A program made the translations under genes and the position numbers. 64,000 nt of DNA from Brevibacillus sp. (GTDB taxonomy: Bacteria > Bacillota > Bacilli > Brevibacillales > Brevibacillaceae). Positions 1 to 7,956 of the stretch are shown one piece after another. Within the stretch, counting starts at the first letter, position 1, and each line of letters opens with the position of its first letter. The notes under the pieces were generated by a model that worked only from the letters and a program-made list of their open reading frames with translations, was not told the origin of the DNA and ran no database searches. The stretch lies in NCBI GenBank assembly GCA_017656235.1, contig JACDOF010000001.1, positions 1 through 64,000 on the forward strand, written 5' to 3'.

Positions 1-55
1 GGGTGGGTCATTTTCATTCCGGCGAAACTGGGTCAATTATATCCCGGCGGTGACA
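1..55. mobile_element. Terminal end of an IS21-family element
   Basis: These bases carry the repeated motif layout of IS21-type termini. On the minus strand the end reads TGTCACCGCCGGGATA, followed by a GACCC-containing repeat, a CCGG segment and a second TGACCC. The outer TGACA at 51-55 would be the tip of the element, with its body to the left of the window. It abuts an IS3 transposase reading frame, so it appears to have inserted into an older element. No transposase of this element is visible here. The family assignment rests on the terminal pattern alone. Confidence 0.55.
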
Positions 56-160
56 AAGAATGCATTCCGCATTGGGTTATATGAGCCCAGTGGAGTATGA
101 AAAACAACATTCATAACCGATTGGTCTTAACTTCGTGTAAAGTAAATTAGGGCAAGTCCA
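56..160 (+). pseudogene. 3' remnant of an IS3-family transposase and its right end
   Basis: The frame read through 69-116 gives ALGYMSPVEYEKQHS and a TAA stop. This is the typical C-terminus of IS3-family OrfB (DDE integrase) proteins. Only about 20 codons survive, cut on the left by the IS21-type end. The following 44 bases (TTAACTTCG... to GGGCAAGTCCA) look like the right end of the same element. The fragment is non-functional and marks past transposition next to the Wadjet genes. Confidence 0.7.
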
Positions 161-335
161 GTACTGAATGCGATCAAAGACTTCATCGAAGAGAACTAGT
201 AACCGTCGACAGTGATGGGTGAAGTTCTAGGGATCAGGTCGCCCAGTACAATCAACGGCTACTTGGAGTGGTTGGGGTAGCATGGCATCATTACTTCGGA
301 ACCGATCTTCAGGAAATCGCTGTGGTTGAGGTATT
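161..335 (+). pseudogene. LexA-like repressor N-terminal domain, decayed
   Basis: One frame from about 161 reads LNAIKDFIEEN, two stop codons, then PSTVMGEVLGIRSPSTINGYLEWLG, split here by family position: PSTVMGEVLG, then IRSPSTINGYLEWLG. A third stop follows, then HGIITSEPIF. This matches the winged-helix DNA-binding domain of LexA, including the recognition-helix part around SPSTINGYLE. No Ser-Lys autoproteolysis domain follows, and the remaining sequence runs into a terminator hairpin. It begins exactly where the IS3 right end stops, so insertion probably destroyed it. It is not functional. Confidence 0.65.
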
Positions 336-344
336 ATGTTTTAG

Positions 345-387
345 GCTGTCGCTAGAAGGAAAAATCCTTTTGTGACAGCTTTTTTTA
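345..387 (+). terminator. Rho-independent terminator before the Wadjet operon
   Basis: GCTGTC (345-350) pairs with GACAGC (374-379), with an inner AAGGA/TCCTT stem, followed directly by a run of eight T. It would end transcription entering from the transposon and LexA-like remnants. Confidence 0.75.
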
Positions 388-400
388 CTTTTCGGTTCTC

Positions 401-409
401 TGATATATT
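401..409 (+). promoter_or_regulatory. Candidate extended -10 promoter of jetABCD
   Basis: TG-A-TATATT at 401-409 is an extended -10 element placed between the terminator and jetA. No good -35 hexamer is visible at the right distance because the T-run lies there. An imperfect inverted repeat (AACG...CGTT, 412-432) lies between it and the ribosome binding site and could be an operator. Confidence 0.35.
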
Positions 410-452
410 AATAACGTGTAAGATTTTTACGTTAAAGGGAGAAAAATCGAAA

Positions 453-1889
453 ATGAAGCTGTTCGAGGTAGTGCCGGAGCGTTTTTTCCATTTGCTGACG
501 GGCTCTAATAAGTATCTTTATGCGGAAGCAGTGCTTCTGTTGTATGAGCAGTCACAGCGGGAACGATTCGGTATCAGATATGACGTGATACGCGACCTTT
601 TTCAAGAGTTGATAGAGACCTATAAAGAGTTAGGCGTGGAGCTCACATTCGATGATGAAGATATCGCGAATCAGGCGAAGCACGACAATCGAGCAGGACA
701 AGTAACTGTCGAAGAGTATGCGAGGGCACAGGCCAACTCCCTTATCCGTAAACTGGCTTCGCTAAACTGGATCGATGTCGAAGTGCGCGACCAATTTCAG
801 CAGTTTATTGTTCTTCCCCACTACACCAGTCGGATCTTGGCAGTGCTTAAGGAACTGTGTGAGGCCAGGGCAGTTGAATACCAGCGTTTCGCGTTTGTTA
901 CCTACCAGTTGTTAACGGGAGAAGAAGCGAAACGACGTCCCTGTTTTGCAGTTCGTGAAGCGAAGTTACACACAGACCAATTTGTGAAAGAACTGGTTAC
1001 CCTCTATAACAACATGAAACATCACATGGAACAAGTTGTGCAAAAAAGTTCCATCCAAGATGTGTTGGATCACCATTTTGACAAATACAAATCAGAGATT
1101 GTCGATAAAAGCTACCATCGATTAAAAACCTCGGATCACGTTTCCCGCTACCGCTTTCAAATACTGCAAACGGTACAGCAATGGCTATTGGACAAAGCGT
1201 TGCTGGAAGAAACCGTCGAAGACGGACTGCGCAGCGAGTTTTACCGCGATCGACAAGAGGCAGAAGAAGATATCAGGGAATCCCTGCTGTACATCGAAGA
1301 GACATTTAGCGGATTGGATGAGATTTTCCATCAGATCGATATCCGGCACAATCAATACTTGCGCTCCTCGTATGATCGAGCCCGTTACCTCAGCCAGTAT
1401 CAACAAGGAATCAATCAACGCCTCGTCGATTTCATACGATGCTTGGCTGATTCAAAGAAAGATCTAGTGGAGTTTCCCTGGTCTCATCTATTCCGCTTGC
1501 AGAACATTGCGGGGTTATCGGAACAATCGCTGCTTCCGCCGCGCCGCAAAAAACCTCCGCATCAACCAGACGTACATGTTGTGGTACCGATCCCTGATGA
1601 ACTGAAAGAGGAATTGCGCCGAAAAAATCTCGAACGGATGCGAAAGGCGATCACTCGCCAAAAAGTGGAAGGTTATGTATTGGAGAAACTGGGGAATCGG
1701 CAGGAAATGGAGCTGAAAGAACTGGCGCCTACGAACTTGGAAGAGTTTTTGCTGCTTACCCACATCTATTTATACGGCCAAGACGGGGCATCGAGTTTTC
1801 GATTGAAGCGGAACCAGGAACGCTGTATTTTACAAATTGGAAACTACCGATTTGACAACCACCTGATCGTCCGGCAAGGGGGCAGATAA
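453..1889 (+). CDS. jetA: Wadjet anti-plasmid system protein JetA
   Basis: JetA is the kleisin-like (MukF-like) subunit of type I Wadjet, an SMC-family complex that recognises and cleaves small circular DNA such as plasmids. The 478-residue protein starts MKLFEVVPERFFHLLTGSNK, which is characteristic of the JetA/DUF5716 family, and is mostly helical with charged linker stretches. The start at 453 is preceded by AAAGGGAGA; the frame is open further upstream but lacks a ribosome binding site there. It is first in a tight jetABCD operon and is followed one base later by jetB. Family identity comes from sequence style and the gene order JetA-B-C-D. Confidence 0.9.
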   Translation: MKLFEVVPERFFHLLTGSNKYLYAEAVLLLYEQSQRERFGIRYDVIRDLFQELIETYKELGVELTFDDEDIANQAKHDNRAGQVTVEEYARAQANSLIRKLASLNWIDVEVRDQFQQFIVLPHYTSRILAVLKELCEARAVEYQRFAFVTYQLLTGEEAKRRPCFAVREAKLHTDQFVKELVTLYNNMKHHMEQVVQKSSIQDVLDHHFDKYKSEIVDKSYHRLKTSDHVSRYRFQILQTVQQWLLDKALLEETVEDGLRSEFYRDRQEAEEDIRESLLYIEETFSGLDEIFHQIDIRHNQYLRSSYDRARYLSQYQQGINQRLVDFIRCLADSKKDLVEFPWSHLFRLQNIAGLSEQSLLPPRRKKPPHQPDVHVVVPIPDELKEELRRKNLERMRKAITRQKVEGYVLEKLGNRQEMELKELAPTNLEEFLLLTHIYLYGQDGASSFRLKRNQERCILQIGNYRFDNHLIVRQGGR

Positions 1890-1890
1890 C

Positions 1891-2499
1891 ATGATATTCA
1901 ACGGAATAAGCGAGAGTGAACAGGAAAAAATCAGTGCGCTGATTAACCGGTTGTTGGCGACGAATTTTATAGTCAAAGAAAAAGAGAGAGAAGCGTATGG
2001 GATCGCCCGGCGCCATCGCGAAGCCCTGGAACGGTATTTTCGTTTTCTCGGCTGGGATTTGGTCATTGACGAACGTCATGAATGTTTGTTTCTGCATGCG
2101 CCGGAGCAGGGTTTGCGCAAAAAATTGAATAAGGATCAAAGCCTTTGGCTTCTTATCTTGCGGTTGATCTACCAGGAAAAACGCGAGGGTTTATCCTTAA
2201 GTGAATTTCCGATGACAACCCTGTACGAAATCCGGAGCAAATACGAGACATTCCGCATTCCTTGGATCAATCGGACGAAGCTGGCCGAGATGGTGCGATT
2301 GTGTACAAGCTATCAATTAATGGAGGCGCTTGATAGCGACTTTCGTTCCGATGAATGCCGGTTTCGCCTCTTTCATACGTGGATATACCTAATTGATGCG
2401 GACGAGATGAATGTTGTGAAAGAAAAAATCGAACGGTATGAGACAGCGTTGGAAGGAGGGATGTTTGATGAAATGGATGAAGAAATTGAGGCTCATTAA
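1891..2499 (+). CDS. jetB: Wadjet anti-plasmid system protein JetB
   Basis: JetB is the KITE-type (MukE-like, DUF4194) winged-helix subunit that binds JetA and helps close the SMC ring. The 202-residue sequence has the family's pattern of helical winged-helix segments (for example DQSLWLLILRLIYQEKREG near residues 77-95). It starts one base after the jetA stop and its 3' end overlaps jetC by 32 bases, implying translational coupling. The assignment relies on size, the KITE-like pattern and its place between jetA and jetC. Confidence 0.88.
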   Translation: MIFNGISESEQEKISALINRLLATNFIVKEKEREAYGIARRHREALERYFRFLGWDLVIDERHECLFLHAPEQGLRKKLNKDQSLWLLILRLIYQEKREGLSLSEFPMTTLYEIRSKYETFRIPWINRTKLAEMVRLCTSYQLMEALDSDFRSDECRFRLFHTWIYLIDADEMNVVKEKIERYETALEGGMFDEMDEEIEAH

Positions 2500-5400
2500 C
2501 TGGCATTACTTTACCGATGTGACGATGGAGTTCGGAAAACAGACTCTCATTACGGGACAAAACGGAGCCGGCAAATCGACGATCATCGACGCCCTGCAGG
2601 TTCTCTTTGTCGCCGACCAACGGCAGATTCGCTTTAATCCGGCGGCGCATGAGGAAGCAAAACGGACGATGATCAACTACTTGCGGGGAAAAATCGGAAA
2701 CGATGACCGGACGTTTGTGCGGAACGGTGACTTTACATCTTACATTGTTGCAGAATTTCGCGATGATGAGAAGAAAGAGTCGTTTGTCGTCGGTGTGGTG
2801 ATGGATATTTTTCGGGATCAATCGTATGAGGAAGAGTATTTTATTTTGGCCAATCGCACGCTTGACAGCCTTACATTTGTGAAACCTTCCGGCCATCTGC
2901 GCAACCGAGATGAATTCAAGCGTCTGTATCATAACGATGGTGCCACTCGCGCTCGGACGATATTCGAGCGTAACAAAACCAACTACCAAAAGGCTCTGCT
3001 TGCACGCATGGGTCAGGTTCATGAACGCTTCTTCTCCATTTTTACCAAAGCGCTTTCGTTTAAGCCTATCCAGAATATCCGCGATTTTATTTACGATTAC
3101 ATTCTGGGCCGGCGTGAGCTACAACTCGATTTGATGAAACAGAATTTTGAGATCCACGAGCGGTACAAACAGGAATTAGAAGAGTTGCAGAAGCGCAAGG
3201 AAAAATTGCTTGGCATCCGCAACAGCTTCCAGCAGTACGCAAAACTGCGGGAAACGGTTATTGAACAGGACTATGTGCTCCGCAGGTTAAAACGAGACAT
3301 GGAGCAAGAAACGCTGGAGCAACATGAACAGACCTTGAATGATTTGGAGAAGGCGGTGGCCCAATTGGCGGACGATATCCAGTTTTATGAGCGGAAGCGG
3401 GAGGAAGCGGCGCATGAAAAGGAGGAGGCGTACCAACGCTGGAAAAGCCACTCTGCGGAACAGCAGAAGCGGCAGCTGGGAGAAGAGATCCAACAGTTAG
3501 AGATCCATGAGAAAGAAACGAGACAACAGCTTTCGCTATGGGCGAAGCAGTTGCAGCAAGAGCTTTCCGTGCTTCAGGCATTGACGGATTGGAACGGGAA
3601 TGAGGTCTGGAAATGGGAACCTGGCGAACAGGAACAACTTGTACGCACGCGCGAAACGGTAGCCCATGTGTTGGCGGTGATTGAAAAGGGACAAAGCGGT
3701 GTTGAACATGACGAGGGTGTGCTTCAAACATTCCGCAGCGCAGGGTTGTTGCTCTTGGCGCTTCACGAACGATTTTTGGTTGTAAGGACCCGCTTAGAGG
3801 ATCAATTGCGGGAGGTGGAGAACAGGCTCGCTGAGCTGGAACGGGTGATCCGCGATCTGGAGGATCGCAAACGTCCGTATCCTCCTTCTGTGGCAAGGCT
3901 GAAAGAATTGCTGGAGGAATGTTTTTCTGGCCGTTCTCACGTGTGGATTTTCTGTGAAGAGATGGAGATAGAGGACGAAGTGTGGCGGGATGCGGTAGAA
4001 GGGTATTTGAATACGCAGAGATTTGACCTGTTGGTGGAACCGGAAGTATTTGCTGAGGCATTGTCGGTTTACGAGAAGGAGAAGTTTACTTACAAATTGG
4101 AAGGGGTAGGTCTGGTCGACACCGAAAAGGAACGGAAATACTTGGGGAGGTCGGAACCAGGTTCTCTCGCTGAGGCAGTGAAGGCAGAACATCCTGTTAT
4201 TCGTGCACACATGGAGCATTTACTCGGCAAAGTAATGAAAGCAGCAAACGAACAGGAACTGCGTGAACACCGTACAGCCATTACGAGTACATGCATGTTG
4301 TACCAGAATTTAGTTGCTCGTCAAATTCCGAAAGATCGCTATGCGATTCCGTATATCGGCGCCCAGGCGATCGTTCGGCAACTGGAAATCAAACGCGCAG
4401 AATTAGCACGTGCGAAGGCACAGCAGAAATCGATGAGACTCGCTATGGAAGAACTGTCTGGCTGGGCCGCGCGTTTGGCGCAAAAACACACTCAATATGA
4501 GCGTATATTGGACAATGTTGATCTTCCTACACGACTGCGGGTTTGTCTGGAGAGATTAGCGGCGAAACGGAAAGAATTGACCGGTCTTGACATGAGCGAA
4601 GCGGAACGATTGAAAGCAGATTATGAAGAATGGAGACGGATGGAAGAGGATTGGAATCAGAAGAGCAAGGAATTGACCGGGTTAAAAGCGCAGCGGGAAG
4701 AGAACAAGAAAAACTTGTCAGCCGTTATCTATTTGCAGCAGAGGAGGGTACGCGAAGCGCACCAGTTTCTCGAGCAGTGGCTGCAGGAGAACGGTCCTGA
4801 GAAAGAGCAACGGGCTTTGGTTCGCTGGGAAGAAGCACAGAAACAAGATTTGCCTACCGCCCGCAAGATTGATAACTGGGAAAACAACTGGAAAGGCAAT
4901 CAAACGCGACGTGATGACGCATTTCGCGATCTGCAACTGCTTCGCCAGGAATTTAACATCGAATATTCCTTTAGCGGTCCCATCACCTCTGAGGAGAATG
5001 ATGCGTACGAATCACTTCTGTACAACATCGAACACTTGAATATTCCGGAATATCAGAAAAAGGTGGAGCTTGCGCTAAAGGAATCGGAGGAGGAGTTCAA
5101 GACACACTTCCTATTACGGATGAGAGAAGCGATCCAAATGGCTCGCAAGGAATTTGATCAACTCAACTATGCCCTGCGCCATTTTCCGTTTTCCGATGAC
5201 AAATACCACTTTGAAGTCTCCGCAAGCGAGAAATATAAGAACTTTTACGACGCGATTATGGATCCAATGTTGATGGAAAAGGGATCTTTGTTCGATATTC
5301 CAGACAATGACCGAAGCGAAGTCCTGCATCATCTCTTTGAATTGCTGGTACGGGGAGATACAGGTGATATCGAAGAATTTACCGATTACCGGCGCTACCT

Positions 5401-5806
5401 AGATTTTGACATCATCGTCACCACGCGTGACTCGCGTTACCGTTTTTCGCAGGTGCTCAAAGAGAAATCCGGTGGTGAGACGCAAACGCCGTTTTACATC
5501 GCGATTCTCGCTTCATTTCATCACTTGTACGCAAGCGGGAAGACGATGCGCCTGGTTGTTTTTGATGAAGCCTTCAACAAGATGGATGAACAACGCATTC
5601 AAACGAGCTTGCGCTTGATCAAGCAGATGAATTTACAGTTGATCGCTGCCGTTCCGGACGAAAAGATGCAGCACATGGCACCGGAAGTAACGACAACGCT
5701 TATTGTTAGCAACCAAAACTACGAATGCTTCGTCGACATAATCGATCGATGGGACGCGGAGGATGAAGTGGCTTCGACGTCGGCAGAAGACTCCACGCGC
5801 TTGTAG
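2468..5806 (+). CDS. jetC: Wadjet anti-plasmid system SMC-like ATPase JetC
   Basis: JetC is the MukB/SMC-like motor of Wadjet. The 1112-residue protein has Walker A GQNGAGKST near residues 30-38, long coiled coils with a hinge-like middle (about residues 500-640), an ABC signature KSGGETQT near 1000-1007 and Walker B LVVFDEA near 1029-1035. The chosen start (ATG 2468) has GGAGG eight bases upstream. An upstream in-frame ATG at 2438 lacks this and would extend the overlap with jetB. All ATPase motifs look intact, so the system is probably active. Confidence 0.92.
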   Translation: MKWMKKLRLINWHYFTDVTMEFGKQTLITGQNGAGKSTIIDALQVLFVADQRQIRFNPAAHEEAKRTMINYLRGKIGNDDRTFVRNGDFTSYIVAEFRDDEKKESFVVGVVMDIFRDQSYEEEYFILANRTLDSLTFVKPSGHLRNRDEFKRLYHNDGATRARTIFERNKTNYQKALLARMGQVHERFFSIFTKALSFKPIQNIRDFIYDYILGRRELQLDLMKQNFEIHERYKQELEELQKRKEKLLGIRNSFQQYAKLRETVIEQDYVLRRLKRDMEQETLEQHEQTLNDLEKAVAQLADDIQFYERKREEAAHEKEEAYQRWKSHSAEQQKRQLGEEIQQLEIHEKETRQQLSLWAKQLQQELSVLQALTDWNGNEVWKWEPGEQEQLVRTRETVAHVLAVIEKGQSGVEHDEGVLQTFRSAGLLLLALHERFLVVRTRLEDQLREVENRLAELERVIRDLEDRKRPYPPSVARLKELLEECFSGRSHVWIFCEEMEIEDEVWRDAVEGYLNTQRFDLLVEPEVFAEALSVYEKEKFTYKLEGVGLVDTEKERKYLGRSEPGSLAEAVKAEHPVIRAHMEHLLGKVMKAANEQELREHRTAITSTCMLYQNLVARQIPKDRYAIPYIGAQAIVRQLEIKRAELARAKAQQKSMRLAMEELSGWAARLAQKHTQYERILDNVDLPTRLRVCLERLAAKRKELTGLDMSEAERLKADYEEWRRMEEDWNQKSKELTGLKAQREENKKNLSAVIYLQQRRVREAHQFLEQWLQENGPEKEQRALVRWEEAQKQDLPTARKIDNWENNWKGNQTRRDDAFRDLQLLRQEFNIEYSFSGPITSEENDAYESLLYNIEHLNIPEYQKKVELALKESEEEFKTHFLLRMREAIQMARKEFDQLNYALRHFPFSDDKYHFEVSASEKYKNFYDAIMDPMLMEKGSLFDIPDNDRSEVLHHLFELLVRGDTGDIEEFTDYRRYLDFDIIVTTRDSRYRFSQVLKEKSGGETQTPFYIAILASFHHLYASGKTMRLVVFDEAFNKMDEQRIQTSLRLIKQMNLQLIAAVPDEKMQHMAPEVTTTLIVSNQNYECFVDIIDRWDAEDEVASTSAEDSTRL

Positions 5807-5836
5807 CAGGATACGCTGTTTTAAGAGGGGGGCAAC

Positions 5837-7126
5837 ATGGAAAAGGGCGTAAATGAACAGCAGTTTAAGAATAGGTTTATCAAACAGGTTCTTGGCTATT
5901 TGCTGGAAAAATACGAACGGAGTCAGGCCTTCGTAAGGGAACAGCCTGGAAGATCGAAGCCGCAATTTGCCATAAAAGAAAGTCCGTTTTTCTCCGACTA
6001 CTTTGACGAGATGGATTTTCGTAAAAGGGAATGGATGCACGATGTCCTGCTGCAGTTGGAGCAGCAGGGCATCGTGTCCTTGTCCTGGGTAAAATTCAAA
6101 GAGGGTACGGAACTTTCCAAAGTAGTCCTTTCCTTGGACTCGGTTGAGAGTGCTTACACCTTGTCCGGGATTACACCAAAACTAGAAAAAATCAAGCGTC
6201 TGCAAGAGATTCTCAAGCCGTTGGAAACTCACCCTTGGGAATGGGTGAAAAACTGGTGGAAGCAGACGGACGAAGCCCTTTCCCGCAAAAAGACATCCGG
6301 CCTCGAGCTCGATGACCCCGATGGATATACGGATCTGGTGAAAGTGTTACTCAAATTGCCGAAAATGGAACTGGATACTCCAAAACGCCTATTCAGCCAG
6401 GATGTGTTCCTCGACTCGAAATATTTTGAGCAAAAGGTGGAAAAACGACTTGTATCTCTGCTGAAAACATGCGTAGAGAAGGAGTTTGAAACAGATCAAG
6501 AGTATCTGGACAGCGTCGGGATTGTTCAACACCCAAGGAGTGTCTTCGTGTCGGGGATGTTTCAGTTTCGAGTTGGAGAAACCATAATCAATTCCAAAGG
6601 ACTTCCGGGCGGAATCGGCCTGTCCATGCAAACGATCATGGAGATGGAGATTTTGAGCTTGCAAACTGAAAGAATTATTATGGTCGAAAATCTGACGAGC
6701 TATTATCAATGGATACAGTATCGATATGGATTTGACGAGCTTGTCATATATACAGGAGGATTTCCCCACGGGGTGCTGAGAACCTTCCTTTCCAAACTTG
6801 CTACTTTTATTGATTCCTACCATGTGAAAATCCCCGTGTATCATTGGGGGGATATCGATCTTGGCGGCATCAGAATTTTTGAGCATCTCAGGCAGAACTA
6901 TTTTAAAGAATTACAGCCACTTTGGATGGATGAACAAATACTAATCAAGTATAAAGATAGGGGTATTCCATTAAAAGACCCCTATCTGCTAAAAGTAAAA
7001 GCCTTGTTAGCAGACCCTCGTTATGCCACCTGGGTAAATGTCTTACGAGGCATGATTCAACATCGTGTCCGGATCGAGCAAGAAACTGTTTTTGAATACG
7101 CCAATTTTGCTGGTACGGCAGAATAG
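5837..7126 (+). CDS. jetD: Wadjet anti-plasmid system nuclease JetD
   Basis: JetD is the Toprim-fold nuclease subunit (DUF3322/DUF2220 type) that cuts DNA reeled in by JetABC. The 429-residue protein keeps the Toprim acidic residues: Glu284 in MVENLTSYY, and Asp339/Asp341 in HWGDIDLGG. A TGGFP segment lies between them. The N-terminal half (DUF3322-like) is helical and would contact DNA or JetA. The start has a strong AGAGGGGGG site and lies 30 bases after jetC. With intact catalytic residues the four-gene system looks complete. Confidence 0.9.
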   Translation: MEKGVNEQQFKNRFIKQVLGYLLEKYERSQAFVREQPGRSKPQFAIKESPFFSDYFDEMDFRKREWMHDVLLQLEQQGIVSLSWVKFKEGTELSKVVLSLDSVESAYTLSGITPKLEKIKRLQEILKPLETHPWEWVKNWWKQTDEALSRKKTSGLELDDPDGYTDLVKVLLKLPKMELDTPKRLFSQDVFLDSKYFEQKVEKRLVSLLKTCVEKEFETDQEYLDSVGIVQHPRSVFVSGMFQFRVGETIINSKGLPGGIGLSMQTIMEMEILSLQTERIIMVENLTSYYQWIQYRYGFDELVIYTGGFPHGVLRTFLSKLATFIDSYHVKIPVYHWGDIDLGGIRIFEHLRQNYFKELQPLWMDEQILIKYKDRGIPLKDPYLLKVKALLADPRYATWVNVLRGMIQHRVRIEQETVFEYANFAGTAE

Positions 7127-7220
7127 GTCCCTATTTCTAAAAGATTGGCCGAATACCTCTCTGATAGTTACGATGAACATGGTTTCAGCAGATTTATAAG
7201 AAAGAGGGTGCAAAAAAACC

Positions 7221-7619
7221 GTGCGAATTGGTATAAACAATAAAGATTTATCCTGCCCTTTCTGCGATAGACAGTCCCTTAATATCATTCTGGAAAACGA
7301 CCTGGCCATTGCATTTTATGATAAATACCCGGTTCAACGAGGCCACCTGCTGATCGTCCCCAAACGGCATGCTGCTGCATATTTCGATGCTGCTGATGAA
7401 GAGATCATGGCTATTCACGAGCTCATTAAGAAAGGAAAAGAACTGCTTGATCGTGAATACTCCCCTGACGGCTACAATATCGGGGTTAATGTTGGGGAGT
7501 ACGGCGGCCAGACGGTCATGCATCTGCACGTGCACTTGATTCCCCGCTACAAGGGAGACATTGATGATCCGCGGGGCGGAATCCGCAAAGCAATCCCCAA
7601 TCTCGTACCGTATCCATAA
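7221..7619 (+). CDS. HIT-family nucleotide hydrolase/transferase
   Basis: The 132-residue protein carries the histidine-triad motif HLHVH at residues 101-105, the catalytic signature of HIT nucleotide-binding hydrolases (AMP-lysyl, Ap4A or similar bonds), and a CPFC pair at 12-15 that is common in zinc-binding HIT proteins. The C-terminus (DPRGGIRKAIPNL) is usual for this family. The GTG start follows AGAGGGTG. It is 95 bases after jetD and 14 bases before the MazG-like gene, so it more likely heads the HIT-MazG-helicase set than belongs to Wadjet. The substrate cannot be told from sequence. Confidence 0.88.
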   Translation: MRIGINNKDLSCPFCDRQSLNIILENDLAIAFYDKYPVQRGHLLIVPKRHAAAYFDAADEEIMAIHELIKKGKELLDREYSPDGYNIGVNVGEYGGQTVMHLHVHLIPRYKGDIDDPRGGIRKAIPNLVPYP

Positions 7620-7632
7620 AGGAGATTCTGCT

Positions 7633-7956
7633 ATGCCGATTTATAACAAACTGATTCGAGACCGTATTCCCGAAATCATTGCAGCATCCGGTAAACGGTA
7701 TGCGACCAGCGTATTATCGGATGATGAGTACCTGGTCAAACTACGGGAAAAGTGCCGGGAAGAGCTCAACGAGTACAACTCTGCCCAATCCGATCAGGAG
7801 CGCCTGGAGGAATTGGCAGATCTGTTGGAAGTTGTCTATGCGCTTGCCCGTGTTCACGGAGCTTCTCCGAGGGATTTGGAAGAGATTCGCAGATCCAAGG
7901 CGGAGAAGCGTGGTGGTTTTGAAAAAAAGCTGCTTCTTCACGAGGTAGAGGATTGA
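7633..7956 (+). CDS. MazG-like / PRA-PH-like NTP pyrophosphohydrolase
   Basis: The 107-residue protein begins MPIYNKLIRDRIPEIIAASG and carries the acidic helix set EELNEY and RLEELADLLEVVYAL, the metal-binding ExxE / ExxD pattern of all-alpha NTP pyrophosphohydrolases. Members remove pyrophosphate from nucleoside triphosphates or phosphoribosyl-ATP. No other his genes are nearby, so a housekeeping or defence role is likelier than histidine synthesis. The ATG at 7633 has GGAG just upstream. Its stop overlaps the start of the helicase gene (TGATG), which implies coupled expression. Confidence 0.85.
   Translation: MPIYNKLIRDRIPEIIAASGKRYATSVLSDDEYLVKLREKCREELNEYNSAQSDQERLEELADLLEVVYALARVHGASPRDLEEIRRSKAEKRGGFEKKLLLHEVED

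Noticed and set aside
3258-4061. Long minus-strand open frame inside jetC
   Set aside because: It lies wholly within jetC, is rich in Pro, Arg and His typical of antisense shadows, and has no ribosome binding site or family motif.
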